Of a stretch of 64,000 nucleotides of DNA, positions 1 to 8,561 are shown piece after piece. The stretch spans positions 186,001 through 250,000 of the forward strand of contig JAUJOT010000004.1 of NCBI GenBank assembly GCA_030447505.1, given 5' to 3'. Made by a program: the position numbers and the translations under genes. The notes under the pieces were generated by a model. The model saw only the letters and a list, made by a program, of their open reading frames with translations, did not search any database and had not been told where the DNA came from. Source of the DNA: Solirubrobacteraceae bacterium (GTDB lineage: Bacteria > Actinomycetota > Thermoleophilia > Solirubrobacterales > Solirubrobacteraceae). How positions within the stretch are numbered: the stretch's first letter is position 1; every line of letters starts with the position of its first letter.

Positions 1-2
1 AG

Positions 3-851
3 TACATCAGCGGCGTGATCCTCTATGACGAGACGTTTCGCCAGAGCACGACGGACGGCGTCGCGTTTCCCCGGCTGCTCGAAGACCAGGGGGTCGTGGC
101 GGGCATCAAGGTCGATACCGGTGCCAAGCCACTGGCGCAAGCCGACGACGAGACGATCACCGAGGGGCTGGACGGCCTTCGCGAGCGCTTGGCCGAGTAC
201 TACGCCGGCGGGGCGCGCTTTGCCAAGTGGCGCGCGGTGATCGCCGTCGACGAGCAGCGCCCCAGCCGCTATTGCGTCCACGTCAACGCGCACGCGCTCG
301 CGCGGTACGCCGCGCTGTGTCAGGAGGCGCAGATCGTGCCGATCGTGGAGCCCGAGGTGCTGATGGACGGCGCGCACACGATCGATCGCTCCGAGCAGGT
401 GACGGGGGCCGTTCTCGCGACCGTCTTTGAGGAGCTGCGAGAGCAGCGCGTGCTGCTCGAGGGAATGCTGCTGAAGCCCAACATGGTGCTGGCCGGCTAT
501 GAGTGCCCCGAGCAGCCCGATGACGAGGTCGTGGCCGAGCGTACCCTGCGCTGCCTGCGCCGCAACGTTCCCGCGGCGGTGCCGGGGATCGTCTTTCTCT
601 CGGGTGGTCAGAGCGACGAGGATGCCACGGCGCGACTGAACCTCATGAACCAGATGGGGTCCCAGCCGTGGGAGATCAGCTTCTCCTATGGTCGCGGGCT
701 GCAGGCGGCCGCACTGACGACGTGGCACGGCGACAGCGACAACGTCGCGGCCGCTCAGGCGCAGTATCGCCACCGCGCTCGCTGCACCGCCGCCGCGCGA
801 CGCGGCGAGTACTCGCCGGAGATCGAGCGCGAGCTGCTCGCGTCGCGCTGA
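3..851 (+). CDS. Class I fructose-bisphosphate aldolase, 5' end cut by the window
   Basis: This enzyme cleaves fructose 1,6-bisphosphate into two triose phosphates in glycolysis and gluconeogenesis through a Schiff base. The reading frame is open to the first base: the residues YISG before the first possible start (GTG at 15) belong to the family, so the true start lies outside the window. Family blocks are visible in order: ILYDETFRQ, the KVDTG segment, FAKWR with the active-site lysine, VEPEV with the catalytic glutamate, and LLKPNM carrying the Schiff-base lysine, then FLSGGQS. Only about the N-terminal 70-80 residues are missing. The call is firm. It stands alone on the plus strand, with a convergent STAS gene downstream. 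Confidence 0.95.
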   Translation, partial: YISGVILYDETFRQSTTDGVAFPRLLEDQGVVAGIKVDTGAKPLAQADDETITEGLDGLRERLAEYYAGGARFAKWRAVIAVDEQRPSRYCVHVNAHALARYAALCQEAQIVPIVEPEVLMDGAHTIDRSEQVTGAVLATVFEELREQRVLLEGMLLKPNMVLAGYECPEQPDDEVVAERTLRCLRRNVPAAVPGIVFLSGGQSDEDATARLNLMNQMGSQPWEISFSYGRGLQAAALTTWHGDSDNVAAAQAQYRHRARCTAAARRGEYSPEIERELLASR

Positions 852-935
852 CCGGTTGATGGGCATCCATCGCTGATCGCGCGGCGGGCTGCAGCAACGA
901 CGCAGACCACGCGCGGCGCCGCACGCGCCGGCGAC

Positions 936-1385
936 CTACGGAAGCGGCACGTCTGCCCTGCGATCGACGAACGGCAGCTGTGACACCAGTTCGCTCAGCT
1001 CGAACGAGCGATGCACGTGCTCTGGGCCGCTGAGGATCATCAGCCGCTTGCTGTGATAACGCGATCGCGCGCTGGCGTCGATCACGACCTGCATTCCGGC
1101 CGAGTCGATGAACTCGAGCCCGCCGAGGTCGACGAGGATCTCTTGGGAGTCGCTGGCCTCGGCGCGCCGCAGTTCCTGCTCGAACTGCCACGCGCTGCCG
1201 AGGTCGAGCTCGCCGCTGGCCGCGAGGATCTGCCTGTCACCGTCGCGAACGCAGTGGACCGCAAATGCATCGCCCGCCGCAGGGAAGCGGCCGCTGCGCG
1301 CGGAATGCCTCGCCGAGTGACGCCCGAACAGGCGCCGGACCCGGCTGACACGCCGCGACCGGCACTGCTCCAGTTGCTTCGCCAT
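936..1385 (-). CDS. STAS-domain protein, anti-sigma factor antagonist type
   Basis: The C-terminal 105 or so residues form a STAS domain. ILAASGELDLGSAW gives the first strands and IDSAGMQ is the helix-capping segment with the serine that partner-switching kinases phosphorylate. Such proteins bind and release anti-sigma factor kinases of the RsbW/SpoIIAB type. The start is uncertain: an in-frame ATG at 1385 adds about 40 arginine-rich residues with no good ribosome binding site, and no ATG or GTG lies closer to the domain. The gene may have lost its original start, or may use a rare start codon. No kinase partner is adjacent. Confidence 0.7.
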   Translation of the reverse strand: MAKQLEQCRSRRVSRVRRLFGRHSARHSARSGRFPAAGDAFAVHCVRDGDRQILAASGELDLGSAWQFEQELRRAEASDSQEILVDLGGLEFIDSAGMQVVIDASARSRYHSKRLMILSGPEHVHRSFELSELVSQLPFVDRRADVPLP

Positions 1386-1509
1386 GCGGGTTGGAACATC
1401 GGGCGGGGCGACGGGTTGGCCGGTTCGTCGTGCGACGGACGGATGTTCGGCAGGCGCCCGTTGGCGTGACGACTGCGCGCCGGGTCCTCGGTTCCGATCG
1501 CGATAGACC

Positions 1510-1830
1510 TCAGCGCGCCGGTGCGACGTTGTGGTTGCACCGGAACACGTTGTCGGGGTCGTACTGCGCCTTGACCTCGGCGAGCCTGCGGAGGTTGCGT
1601 CCGAAGGCCCGACTGCACGGCGCTGAACGGTGTCGGACTGGAGATGTCCAGCAGTGGCGTGCCGAGCTCGCGCAGCGGCGCCATCACGCGCATCCCCTCC
1701 TCGACGTCGCCGGCGTAGACGCCTCCGACGATCGCGACCGGGCGGTCGTGAACCTCGGGCGTCAACTGGCCGTCGGCGATCGGCGATCGGCGAGTGCGCC
1801 GAAGCCTGCATCCTGCTCGGGGACGCACGC
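1510..1830 (-). pseudogene. Decayed FAD-linked (berberine-bridge type) oxidase, C-terminal remnants
   Basis: Two blocks typical of the C-terminal half of FAD-linked oxidases lie in different frames on the minus strand. The first contains HDRPVAIVGGVYAGDVEEG and PLRELGTPLLD with a PTPFSAVQ block. It is followed at once, in another frame, by FGRNLRRLAEVKAQYDPDN and a final FRCNHNV, which is the berberine-like tail. In intact proteins about 100 residues separate these blocks, so there has been an internal deletion as well as a frame change. No N-terminal FAD-binding domain is visible upstream. I call this a pseudogene. The extent at the 5' side is approximate. Confidence 0.7.
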
Positions 1831-2196
1831 TTCGCCGCGTCGCTGTACGAGCTCATCGTCCCTACGACGGTCGCCCGCTGACGGCCGGCCGCGAGCTCTC
1901 CGTCCGACCACGCGTACATCCCCTCAGCCTCCTCCACGGCATAGCCGACGACATACGGCCCAGGCGCTGCTCGCCGCCGTCCTCGGCGACCTTCTGTTTC
2001 CGCGACACCCATCGCGGGGATCCGTCGCCGCGCCAGTCCGAGCTTTGACGCCTCGTCTGGCCGTGGAGCGCGTCTTTCTGTCCTCCCTCAGACGCCGCCG
2101 CTCTCGCGGGCCACCCGCCGCGAGGGCGGTCTCCACGCGCGCTCGTCGCCAGGCACGCGCGGGCGACCGCCGCGCTCGCGGCCAGCGGCGCGAGGT

Positions 2197-3864
2197 GTGG
2201 GCGCCGCTGACGCGGGGAACACGCGGTCTGTGCCGTCGCGTCGCGTCACCCAGCGGATCGGGCGCGTCGCCCGCGACAGCTTTGGCTGGAGCGAGCTGCG
2301 GCCGGGTCAGGAGGAGGTGATCGCCGCCGTCGTCGCCGGCCGCGACGCGCTCGCGGTGATGGCGACCGGGTACGGCAAGTCGGCGCTCTATCAGATCGCG
2401 GGCGTGCTGATCGACGGCCCGACCGTTGTCGTCTCGCCGCTGATCGCGCTGCAGCGCGACCAGGTTTCCGATCTGCGCGACGGTGACGTCGGCGGTGCCG
2501 CCGCCGTGTCGTCAGCCGTCAAGCAGTCTGAGCGGCGCGATGCGCTCGAGGATGCCCGCCAGGACGAGCTCGAGTTCCTCTTTCTGACGCCCGAGCAGTT
2601 CAGCAATCCGGAGGTGATGGCGAACGTGACGGCTGCGCGGCCGTCGCTGTTCGTCGTCGACGAGGCACACTGCATATCCGAGTGGGGGCACGACTTCCGG
2701 CCGGCGTACCTGCGCCTGCGAGCCGTGGTCGAGCAGCTCGGTGGGCCGACCGTGCTGGCGCTGACCGCGACGGCGTCGCCGCACGTTCGCGACGAGATCG
2801 TCCAGCGGCGCGGGATGCGCGACCCGCTCGTCCAGGTATCTGGATTTGACCGTCAGACGATCCATCTGGCCGTCGAGCGCTTCCATGACGAGCAGAGCAA
2901 GCGGCGCGCGCTTGTCGAGCGTGTGCGCGATGCGCGCGGTTCGGGGATCGTCTACGCCGCAACTCGCAAGGAGGTCGAGGAGCTTGCCGAGGAACTCGGC
3001 GCGGTCGCCTATCACGCAGGCATTGCCGGCAAGCGGCGCGACGCGATCCAGGACGACTTCATGGCCGACCGCGCCCCCGTCATCGTCGCGACCACGGCCT
3101 TCGGAATGGGGCTCGACAAGCCGAATGTGCGGTGGGTCTTTCACGCCGACATCCCCGACTCCGTGGACTCCTACTGGCAGGAGGTGGGTCGCGCGGGGCG
3201 CGATGGCGAGCCGGCACGCGCGATCCTCTTCTATCGGCCGGAGGATGTCGGGCTGCGTCGCTTCTTCGCGCGCTCCGGCAAGATCGACGGCGAGCAGATC
3301 GGCGATCTTGCGGACGCGATCGCCGCCGCGCCGGGCGCCCTCGAGCCGCAGGATCTCAAGGAGGAGCTCGAGCTTTCCGGCTCCAAGCTCTCCGCCGGCC
3401 TCGCGCGGCTCGAGGAGGCCGGCGCGATCGAGATCCTGTCGTCGGGCGAGGTCGCCGAGGATCGGCTCGGCGACGACAGCGTCGAGCAGGCGCTGCAGAC
3501 GCAGGCAAACCGGCAGTCCTTCGACGAGTCGCGCGTCGAGATGATCCGCGCGTTCGCCGAGCTTGCCGCAGGCTGCCGGCGCGACTTCGTCCTCTCGTAC
3601 TTCGGCCAGCCCTTCGATCCGCCATGCGACGCCTGCGACCTCTGCGACGCCGGCCGTGGCGACGTCGCGCCGCACGACGAGCCGTTCGCCGTCGGCGCGC
3701 GGGTCGTCCACCGCAAGTGGGGTGGCGGCGTCGTGCAGCGCTACGGAGCGCGCGACGTCTCGGTGCTCTTCGACGACGTCGGCTACAAGGCGCTCGCGCT
3801 CGACGTCGTCACGGACGGCGACATGCTCACCAAGGAGCCCGCGCAGGACGATCGCGACGATTGA
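2197..3864 (+). CDS. RecQ-family ATP-dependent DNA helicase
   Basis: This is a superfamily 2 DNA helicase of the RecQ type, expected to unwind 3'-tailed DNA in repair and recombination. Visible in order are the aromatic-glutamine motif (FGWSELRPGQ), Walker A ATGYGKS, the DEAH box VVDEAHCISEWGHDFRP with the RecQ-specific extension, the LALTATA motif III, and motif VI QEVGRAGRDG. A zinc-binding cysteine cluster follows (CDACDLC with an upstream CRRDF). The last 50 residues (HRKWGGGVV, LFDDVGYKAL) form a small SH3-like tail as in UvrD/PcrA-type proteins; no clear HRDC domain is present. At 555 residues it is shorter than E. coli RecQ. Start GTG at 2197 is tentative; GTG at 2230 is an alternative. 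Confidence 0.93.
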   Translation: MGAADAGNTRSVPSRRVTQRIGRVARDSFGWSELRPGQEEVIAAVVAGRDALAVMATGYGKSALYQIAGVLIDGPTVVVSPLIALQRDQVSDLRDGDVGGAAAVSSAVKQSERRDALEDARQDELEFLFLTPEQFSNPEVMANVTAARPSLFVVDEAHCISEWGHDFRPAYLRLRAVVEQLGGPTVLALTATASPHVRDEIVQRRGMRDPLVQVSGFDRQTIHLAVERFHDEQSKRRALVERVRDARGSGIVYAATRKEVEELAEELGAVAYHAGIAGKRRDAIQDDFMADRAPVIVATTAFGMGLDKPNVRWVFHADIPDSVDSYWQEVGRAGRDGEPARAILFYRPEDVGLRRFFARSGKIDGEQIGDLADAIAAAPGALEPQDLKEELELSGSKLSAGLARLEEAGAIEILSSGEVAEDRLGDDSVEQALQTQANRQSFDESRVEMIRAFAELAAGCRRDFVLSYFGQPFDPPCDACDLCDAGRGDVAPHDEPFAVGARVVHRKWGGGVVQRYGARDVSVLFDDVGYKALALDVVTDGDMLTKEPAQDDRDD

Positions 3865-3893
3865 AGACGCCGTCCTCGCTCGCCTGCCGCGTG

Positions 3894-4706
3894 TCAGCGG
3901 GCTTTGACCTGTGCGGTGTGCGTGAGGGTGATGAGCAGCAGACCGCCGGCGAGGTTGCCGAGCGTCGCCAGGCCGATGTTGGCGAGCAGTTCGCCGTAGG
4001 TGACGCCGTCGGACAGCCAGACCCCGAAGAGCACGTGCAGAGCAGACACGACGACGTGGTCAAACGGCCCGAGCGCCAGGAACACCCCGACCAGGTACGC
4101 GACCAGGATGCGTGACGTGACGCTGTTGACGGCCTCCAGCATGTACGACAGGAGCGTGATCAGCGCGCCGGCGAGCACGGCCCGCGCCAGGGTCGCCGCC
4201 GCCTCCTTTCCGACGATCTCCTCGGCGACGGCGACCAAGGCCTCGGGGGAGCCGTGCGGGAGTGCGCCCTCCACCGTGAGCGCAGCGATGAGCAGCGCGC
4301 CGCCGACGAGGTTCAGCACCAGGATGGTGACCCAGAGTTGCAGCAGACGCGCCCACGGCCTGCTGCCCTGCTCATCGATCGCGGCGGCGACCGGATCGAA
4401 GAAGTTCTCGCTGAACAGCTCGGTGCGGCCAACGATCAGAAATACGAGGCCGATGCCAAACGCGAGCGCGCCGACGAGGGTGGCGACACCTCGTCCGACC
4501 TCCGGCTCGAGCAGGGCTTGGGCGACGCCGAGGGCCACGATCCCGAAGACGATCGTGACGCCCGCGATGAAACCCGTCGCAACCTGCTCCCCAAACGGCA
4601 TCGACAGACGCCGCCGACCCTCGTGCTTTGCCCGCTCACAGATCTCCTGAGGGGTCGGTGCGACGGCCACGAAGCAGCTCCTACCCAGCCTCTGCTTGCG
4701 CAGCAT
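3894..4706 (-). CDS. Formate/nitrite transporter (FNT) family channel
   Basis: This is a polytopic membrane protein of the FNT family, which form pentameric channels for formate, nitrite or hydrosulfide. About six hydrophobic segments are visible, including GFIAGVTIVFGIVALG, the family-typical FLIVGRTELFSENF and a final LATLGNLAGGLLLI. The N-terminal PTPQEICERAKHEGRRRL helix is also usual. I choose the ATG at 4706 because it gives a family-length protein of 270 residues; the open frame continues upstream without family similarity. It converges with the recQ-like gene. The substrate cannot be read from the sequence. Confidence 0.88.
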   Translation of the reverse strand: MLRKQRLGRSCFVAVAPTPQEICERAKHEGRRRLSMPFGEQVATGFIAGVTIVFGIVALGVAQALLEPEVGRGVATLVGALAFGIGLVFLIVGRTELFSENFFDPVAAAIDEQGSRPWARLLQLWVTILVLNLVGGALLIAALTVEGALPHGSPEALVAVAEEIVGKEAAATLARAVLAGALITLLSYMLEAVNSVTSRILVAYLVGVFLALGPFDHVVVSALHVLFGVWLSDGVTYGELLANIGLATLGNLAGGLLLITLTHTAQVKAR

Positions 4707-4893
4707 GCCGCGCGTGTGCGGCGTCCGCTCGCTGACAGCATGTCCGGCGCCTACGGCGACGGCGAATGCACCGGGCTCGTCGGTTGGCGCCGCGCGAAGG
4801 TCGTGGCGCCCCCGCAGCAGTCGCGGGACCGCGGTGCGGGCGGTCCGACAAGCCACATGTGCGAGCACGAGCACAAACGGGCACTTGTCCTGT

Positions 4894-5388
4894 ATGGGTT
4901 CTACGATCGCCTGTGCTGTGGACGTTGACGACGACGCGTCACGTCGAGCGCTCGATACCGCGGCCGACCTGGCCGAGCGCCTTGGCCTGCCGCTGGTCGT
5001 CGCCTATGTCGCGCCGTCGGGTCACGTCTCTGGCGGCGGTCCGGCCGCCGGCAGCGATGCCGTCCTCGTCGCACCCGCCCCGGCGCTGCCGTACCCGTAC
5101 CCCGTCGCGCCTGACCCAGCGGAGCTCGACCAGGTTCGCGACGACGCACGGCGACGCGTCGAGCAACTGCTTGCGCAGTGGGGCGTCGACGACGCGCAGG
5201 TCGAGGTGGCGCTGGACGCCAGCGTCGCCGACGGGCTGCGACGGATCGCCGCCGATCGCGACGCGGAGTTGCTGGTCGTCGGGTCGCGAGGACGCGGGAC
5301 GATTCGCGCCGCGCTGCTCGGCAGCACGTGCCACGCGCTCGCCGGCGAGGCTCCGTGCCCGGTCGTCGTGGTCCCGACCTCCGACTGA
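4894..5388 (+). CDS. Universal stress protein (UspA family)
   Basis: This is a single-domain Usp of 164 residues. The N-terminal strand (ACAVDVDDDASRRAL) and the C-terminal nucleotide-binding signature (VVGSRGRGTIRAALLGS, fitting G-2x-G-9x-G-S/T, then PCPVVVVP) are both present, so it probably binds ATP. A proline-rich insertion (PAPALPYPYPVAPDP) sits in the middle of the fold. The start ATG at 4894 is chosen because the Usp fold begins there; the longer open frame upstream shows no conservation. It is transcribed divergently from the FNT gene. It probably acts in the cytoplasm in stress tolerance; the specific role is unknown. Confidence 0.9.
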   Translation: MGSTIACAVDVDDDASRRALDTAADLAERLGLPLVVAYVAPSGHVSGGGPAAGSDAVLVAPAPALPYPYPVAPDPAELDQVRDDARRRVEQLLAQWGVDDAQVEVALDASVADGLRRIAADRDAELLVVGSRGRGTIRAALLGSTCHALAGEAPCPVVVVPTSD

Positions 5389-5423
5389 ACCGCAGCGCGC
5401 GAGCTGGCGCACGATCGAGACGC

Positions 5424-6005
5424 TCAGCCGGGGGCACGCGGGGCGGGGATCTCGATCTTCAGGCGCTTGATCATCCGGTCGATGCGGTGCGCAACGTCGA
5501 TCGCCTCGACACCGAGCGCAGTCGCCATCTCGGCGAGCGGCGTGTCCTCGAGCGTCATCCCCAGGATCGGCAGCTCGTCGGGCGCGAGCTCGCCGGCGGC
5601 CGCGTCGAGCAGCTCGCGCGAGACCGGTGGTAGGACCCGCTCGCCGCGCGCGACCCGGCGTATCGCGTCGTACAGCTCGTTGGCGGGAGCGGACTTGCTG
5701 ACGAGCCCATCGACACCGGCGAGCCGCGCCGGGATCATCAGCGACGCGTCGGCATACGCCGAGTACAGGAGCACGGCCGGTGCAGCGAGCTGACGCTTGA
5801 TGCGGCGGCAAAGAACCAGACCGTCGTCGCCCGGCAGGTGGTAGTCGAGCACGACGACGTCGGGCTTCGTGCGGTTCAGCGTCGGCCAGAGCTCGTTTGC
5901 GGACGCGGCGGCGTTCAGCGGCACGAGGCCGGGCTCGGCGCGCAGGACTGCGCTCAGCCCGGCGCGCATCGCGGGATGGTCGTCGACGATCAGGATGCGG
6001 ATCAT
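5424..6005 (-). CDS. NarL-type response regulator with degenerate C-terminal HTH
   Basis: The N-terminal receiver domain begins IRILIVDDHPAMRAG. It has the phospho-acceptor aspartate in VVVLDYHLPG, the conserved serine in LLYSAY and the lysine in LVSKSAP. The C-terminal 60 residues are helical (LAEMATALGVEAIDVAHRI) and sit where a LuxR-type HTH belongs, but lack the strong LTPRE and ISRKTVE signatures seen in the regulator ending at 10186. The ATG overlaps the stop of the upstream histidine kinase by 4 bp, so the two are co-expressed and form a two-component pair. Target genes are unknown. Confidence 0.88.
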   Translation of the reverse strand: MIRILIVDDHPAMRAGLSAVLRAEPGLVPLNAAASANELWPTLNRTKPDVVVLDYHLPGDDGLVLCRRIKRQLAAPAVLLYSAYADASLMIPARLAGVDGLVSKSAPANELYDAIRRVARGERVLPPVSRELLDAAAGELAPDELPILGMTLEDTPLAEMATALGVEAIDVAHRIDRMIKRLKIEIPAPRAPG

Positions 6006-7171
6006 GGCTGTGAGGTCGTTTCGGTCGCCTCAGTCGCGAAGGTCAGCGCCACACAGGTGCCGCGCCCGTCAGGTCCCGGGCCGAGCGAGAGGTCGGCCCC
6101 GATCGTGTCGGCTCGGGCGCGCATCGAGCGCAGGCCGTTGGAGCCGGGGCGGCGGATCGTCGGCAGGCCGCTGCCGTCGTCGCAGACCTTGATCGTCGCG
6201 CTCGAGCCGTTGCGCGCCAGGACGACGTCGACGTGGCGTGCAGCGCTGTGGCGAACGGCATTCGTCAGCGCCTCTGCGCAGATTCGGTAGACGTGCGCGG
6301 CGACGTGCGCGGGCAACTCGCCGACGCTGCCGCTCACGGTGATCTCGGCGTCGCTTGCCGGCACCAGCTCGGCGGCGCGTTCGTCGAGCAGGCGCTGCAC
6401 CGAGCGTCCGTCGAGCGGCATGCGCAGCTCGGCGACGCTCGTGTCCATGTCGGCACCGGCCGCGCGCAGCTCGCCCAGCGCATGTTCGACGAGCTGCGCC
6501 TGCGCGCCCGCGACCTGCCCGTGCAAGGCGCTGAGCACGAGATGCGCTGCATGAACACGCTGCTTCGCCGAGTCGTGCAGCTCCCATGCGATCCGCTGGC
6601 GCTCGCTCTGGACCGCGAGTCGCTCGGAGCGCAGCCGCTCGCCGCGCAGCCGCTCGAGCACGTCGGTTGCGTAGGCGAGCGCGAGCACGACGATCAGCGG
6701 GACCATGAGATGCGTCGCGATCGTCTCCAGGCGGACCGTGCTCTCCAGCGTGTTCGCATCAAGGTTGGTGTAGAGCGCGACGGCGAGGTACGTCAGCGTG
6801 AACGCGATCCCCCAGCCGACAGCGCGCCGAAACGACAGGCCCGTAGAGGGCAGGATGAGCGCTGTCAGCATGAGAACGTAGAACGGGCTGCGCCAGTCCT
6901 CGGAGGCAGCCACGAGCGCCAGCACGCCAGCGCCGTCGACGAGCCACGCGGCCGGCGACAGCTGCAGCCGCGGCGCGTACGCAAGTGCGCCGAGCGTCGC
7001 CACGGTGAACGCGATCGCGGCCACGATCAGAAGGGGATCGTGCGCCGTCACGCGGTGCATGGACAGCAGCAGGATCGCGACGCCTGCGGACAGCAGCCGC
7101 GTCATGAGCAGCAGCGCCATCCACCGCGAGGTCACGGCACCTCCGGCGAGGGTTACGCGACGCGTGCTCAA
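6002..7171 (-). CDS. Membrane sensor histidine kinase, NarL/DegS (HisKA_3) type
   Basis: The first 200 residues hold about five or six hydrophobic segments (for example MALLLMTRLLSAGVAILLL and LMVPLIVVLALAYA), forming a membrane sensor module without a recognisable extracytoplasmic domain. Then comes the HisKA_3 dimerisation helix with the phospho-acceptor histidine in IAWELHDSAKQRVH, and an HATPase_c domain with the N box (ALTNAVRHSA) and G boxes (DDGSGLP, NGLRSM). It overlaps the response regulator downstream by 4 bp and the small zinc-ribbon-like ORF upstream by 4 bp, so all three are probably one transcript. Confidence 0.92.
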   Translation of the reverse strand: MSTRRVTLAGGAVTSRWMALLLMTRLLSAGVAILLLSMHRVTAHDPLLIVAAIAFTVATLGALAYAPRLQLSPAAWLVDGAGVLALVAASEDWRSPFYVLMLTALILPSTGLSFRRAVGWGIAFTLTYLAVALYTNLDANTLESTVRLETIATHLMVPLIVVLALAYATDVLERLRGERLRSERLAVQSERQRIAWELHDSAKQRVHAAHLVLSALHGQVAGAQAQLVEHALGELRAAGADMDTSVAELRMPLDGRSVQRLLDERAAELVPASDAEITVSGSVGELPAHVAAHVYRICAEALTNAVRHSAARHVDVVLARNGSSATIKVCDDGSGLPTIRRPGSNGLRSMRARADTIGADLSLGPGPDGRGTCVALTFATEATETTSQP

Positions 7172-7338
7172 CGTGCGTGCGCGTCACCGGCGGGCCCGCG
7201 CTGTGCTTCGGTCGACGCAACGGCGAGGCTGCGACCGCACAGCGTGTACTGCCAGATCGCAGAAGGCAGGCGCTCGCGACAGTTGGGACAGTGAGCAGCA
7301 GCGTCGCCGCTGGTCTGCATGCGTTCGATCAGACCCAT
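7168..7338 (-). CDS. Small protein with a CxxC motif, leading the histidine kinase operon
   Basis: This is a 56-residue protein beginning MGLIERMQTSGDAAAHCPNC. It has CPNC followed about 15 residues later by a single LCGRSL cysteine, so it may be a partial zinc ribbon. The stop codon overlaps the kinase start in an ATGA arrangement, which supports translation. I chose the ATG at 7338 because it is preceded by GAGGACGAC, an acceptable ribosome binding site. No family name can be given; it could be a metal-binding accessory to the two-component system. Confidence 0.55.
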   Translation of the reverse strand: MGLIERMQTSGDAAAHCPNCRERLPSAIWQYTLCGRSLAVASTEAQRGPAGDAHAR

Positions 7339-7486
7339 GTCGTCCTCCTCAGATCTCGTGTCGGCGACAGGGACGCTGTCGCGTGGGAGAGGGACCAACG
7401 ATGGCTGATCATCCTATCCCGCCCGGCGCGTCGTGCCGCCGCGCGATTGCGGCGGCACGTCACCCCAGAACCTGCTGCGCCGGCGG

Positions 7487-7666
7487 CTACCTGTCGTCGT
7501 CGCGGCTGAGCAGGTCCTTCGCCTTGTCGGCGCCCTTGTCGACCTTCTCCTTCATCGCGCTTGCTCCCTGGTCGACCTTGCCCTCGCGCTGCAGCGACTC
7601 ATCGCCGGTCAGGTCGCCGGCAGCTTCCTTCGCGCGGCCCTTCATATCCTCAGCCTTCTCGTCCAT
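7487..7666 (-). CDS. CsbD-like stress protein
   Basis: This is a 59-residue, highly charged helical protein. Its KGRAKEAAGDLTGDESLQ segment is the signature of the CsbD family, general-stress proteins of unknown biochemical role. The second half repeats a KEKVDKGADKAKDLL pattern. The ATG at 7666 follows an excellent ribosome binding site (AAGGAGG, 5-6 bases upstream). Its neighbours are another small gene and decayed remnants, so it is probably transcribed alone. Confidence 0.85.
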   Translation of the reverse strand: MDEKAEDMKGRAKEAAGDLTGDESLQREGKVDQGASAMKEKVDKGADKAKDLLSRDDDR

Positions 7667-7746
7667 GCATGCCTCCTTGGTTGTGTCGGTTTCGAGCAGT
7701 CGCAGCGTGCGTGCGCGGGTTGCCGCGCCGAGCGCGGCGAGCGCGC

Positions 7747-7935
7747 TCAGCGTTCGACCGCCGGGTCGGACGTACGCCGCGACGTCGCGAGCAGCCCGAC
7801 AAGCAGGCCGATCGCGCCGACGACGATCAGGATCACGCCGATCGTGTTGATGCTCACGCCTGCGACCGTTGCCGTCACGGCCCACAGCAGGATCGCGCCG
7901 ATCGCGATGAGCAAGATCGAGATGCCGATTCCCAT
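7747..7935 (-). CDS. Small two-helix membrane protein (DUF6458-like)
   Basis: This is a 62-residue protein with two transmembrane helices: GISILLIAIGAILLWAVTAT and IGVILIVVGAIGLLVGLL, separated by GVSINTIG. It ends in a basic tail. The pattern resembles the small actinobacterial DUF6458 membrane proteins. The ATG at 7935 has a strong ribosome binding site (AAAGGAG). Function unknown. Confidence 0.72.
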   Translation of the reverse strand: MGIGISILLIAIGAILLWAVTATVAGVSINTIGVILIVVGAIGLLVGLLATSRRTSDPAVER

Positions 7936-8065
7936 TGCTACTCCTTTCTTGACGCCGCGTGCCCCTTGGCCGTCCGGCGTCGGGGATGTTCTGGTGCAGG
8001 TCTTCCCCCGGCGGCGCTTCGACAGCCTGGGGTCTTCACCCCATCCGGTCATTGAAGACGCGCTG

Positions 8066-8500
8066 TCACGCGGCGGGCTGAAGGTCGCCGGGCGGCGCCG
8101 TTTCGTCGGCGCGCTCGCGCAGGTAGGCGAGGATCGTCGAGGCGACGGCGAGCACGGGCGCTGCGACGAGCGCGACCAGTCCCTGCCCGCAGGAAGAAGA
8201 ACAGGACCACGAGCGCGATCAGCAGGGCGGCGATCGCCTCGATCAGCAGCAGTGCCCCCGTGAGGGCGCCGCCGGCCAGCGTGCCGGCGCTCGCCTCGGC
8301 TTGCTCGCGGATGCGAGCCGCGACATCGTCGACCTGCTCCTGCGAAAGCCCCAGGGTGCCGTTGACAAGCCAGTCCTCGATCGTGTCCAGGCCGCCCGAG
8401 ATCCCGACGTCGAGCTCGCCGAAGCGGCTCCGTCGGACGGCTGGCAGCGCCTGTTCGTGCGTCCTTCGCCATCCGGCTGACCCAACCGGACCGGCCGGCC
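8066..8500 (-). pseudogene. Decayed AI-2E/PerM-type transporter fragment
   Basis: On the minus strand one frame gives a soluble loop (LDTIEDWLVNGTLGLSQEQV) followed by a hydrophobic helix ALLLIEAIAALLIALVVLFF. Near 8180 the frame is lost, and the next frame continues with LVALVAAPVLAVASTILAYL and a charged tail ending at 8066. The order matches the second half of AI-2E/PerM family exporters, which are normally about 350-400 residues with eight helices, so several helices are missing. I read it as an internally deleted, frame-broken remnant. The 5' limit is approximate. Confidence 0.6.
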
Positions 8501-8561
8501 GCTCAACGATCGGGTCTTGACCCCATGTTCATCTGGGCGTACGTCCGGACATCATGCGTGT

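Noticed and set aside
2512-3711. A 399-residue minus-strand open frame opposite the helicase
   Set aside because: It is a GC-driven shadow with no motif; the plus-strand RecQ motifs are unambiguous.
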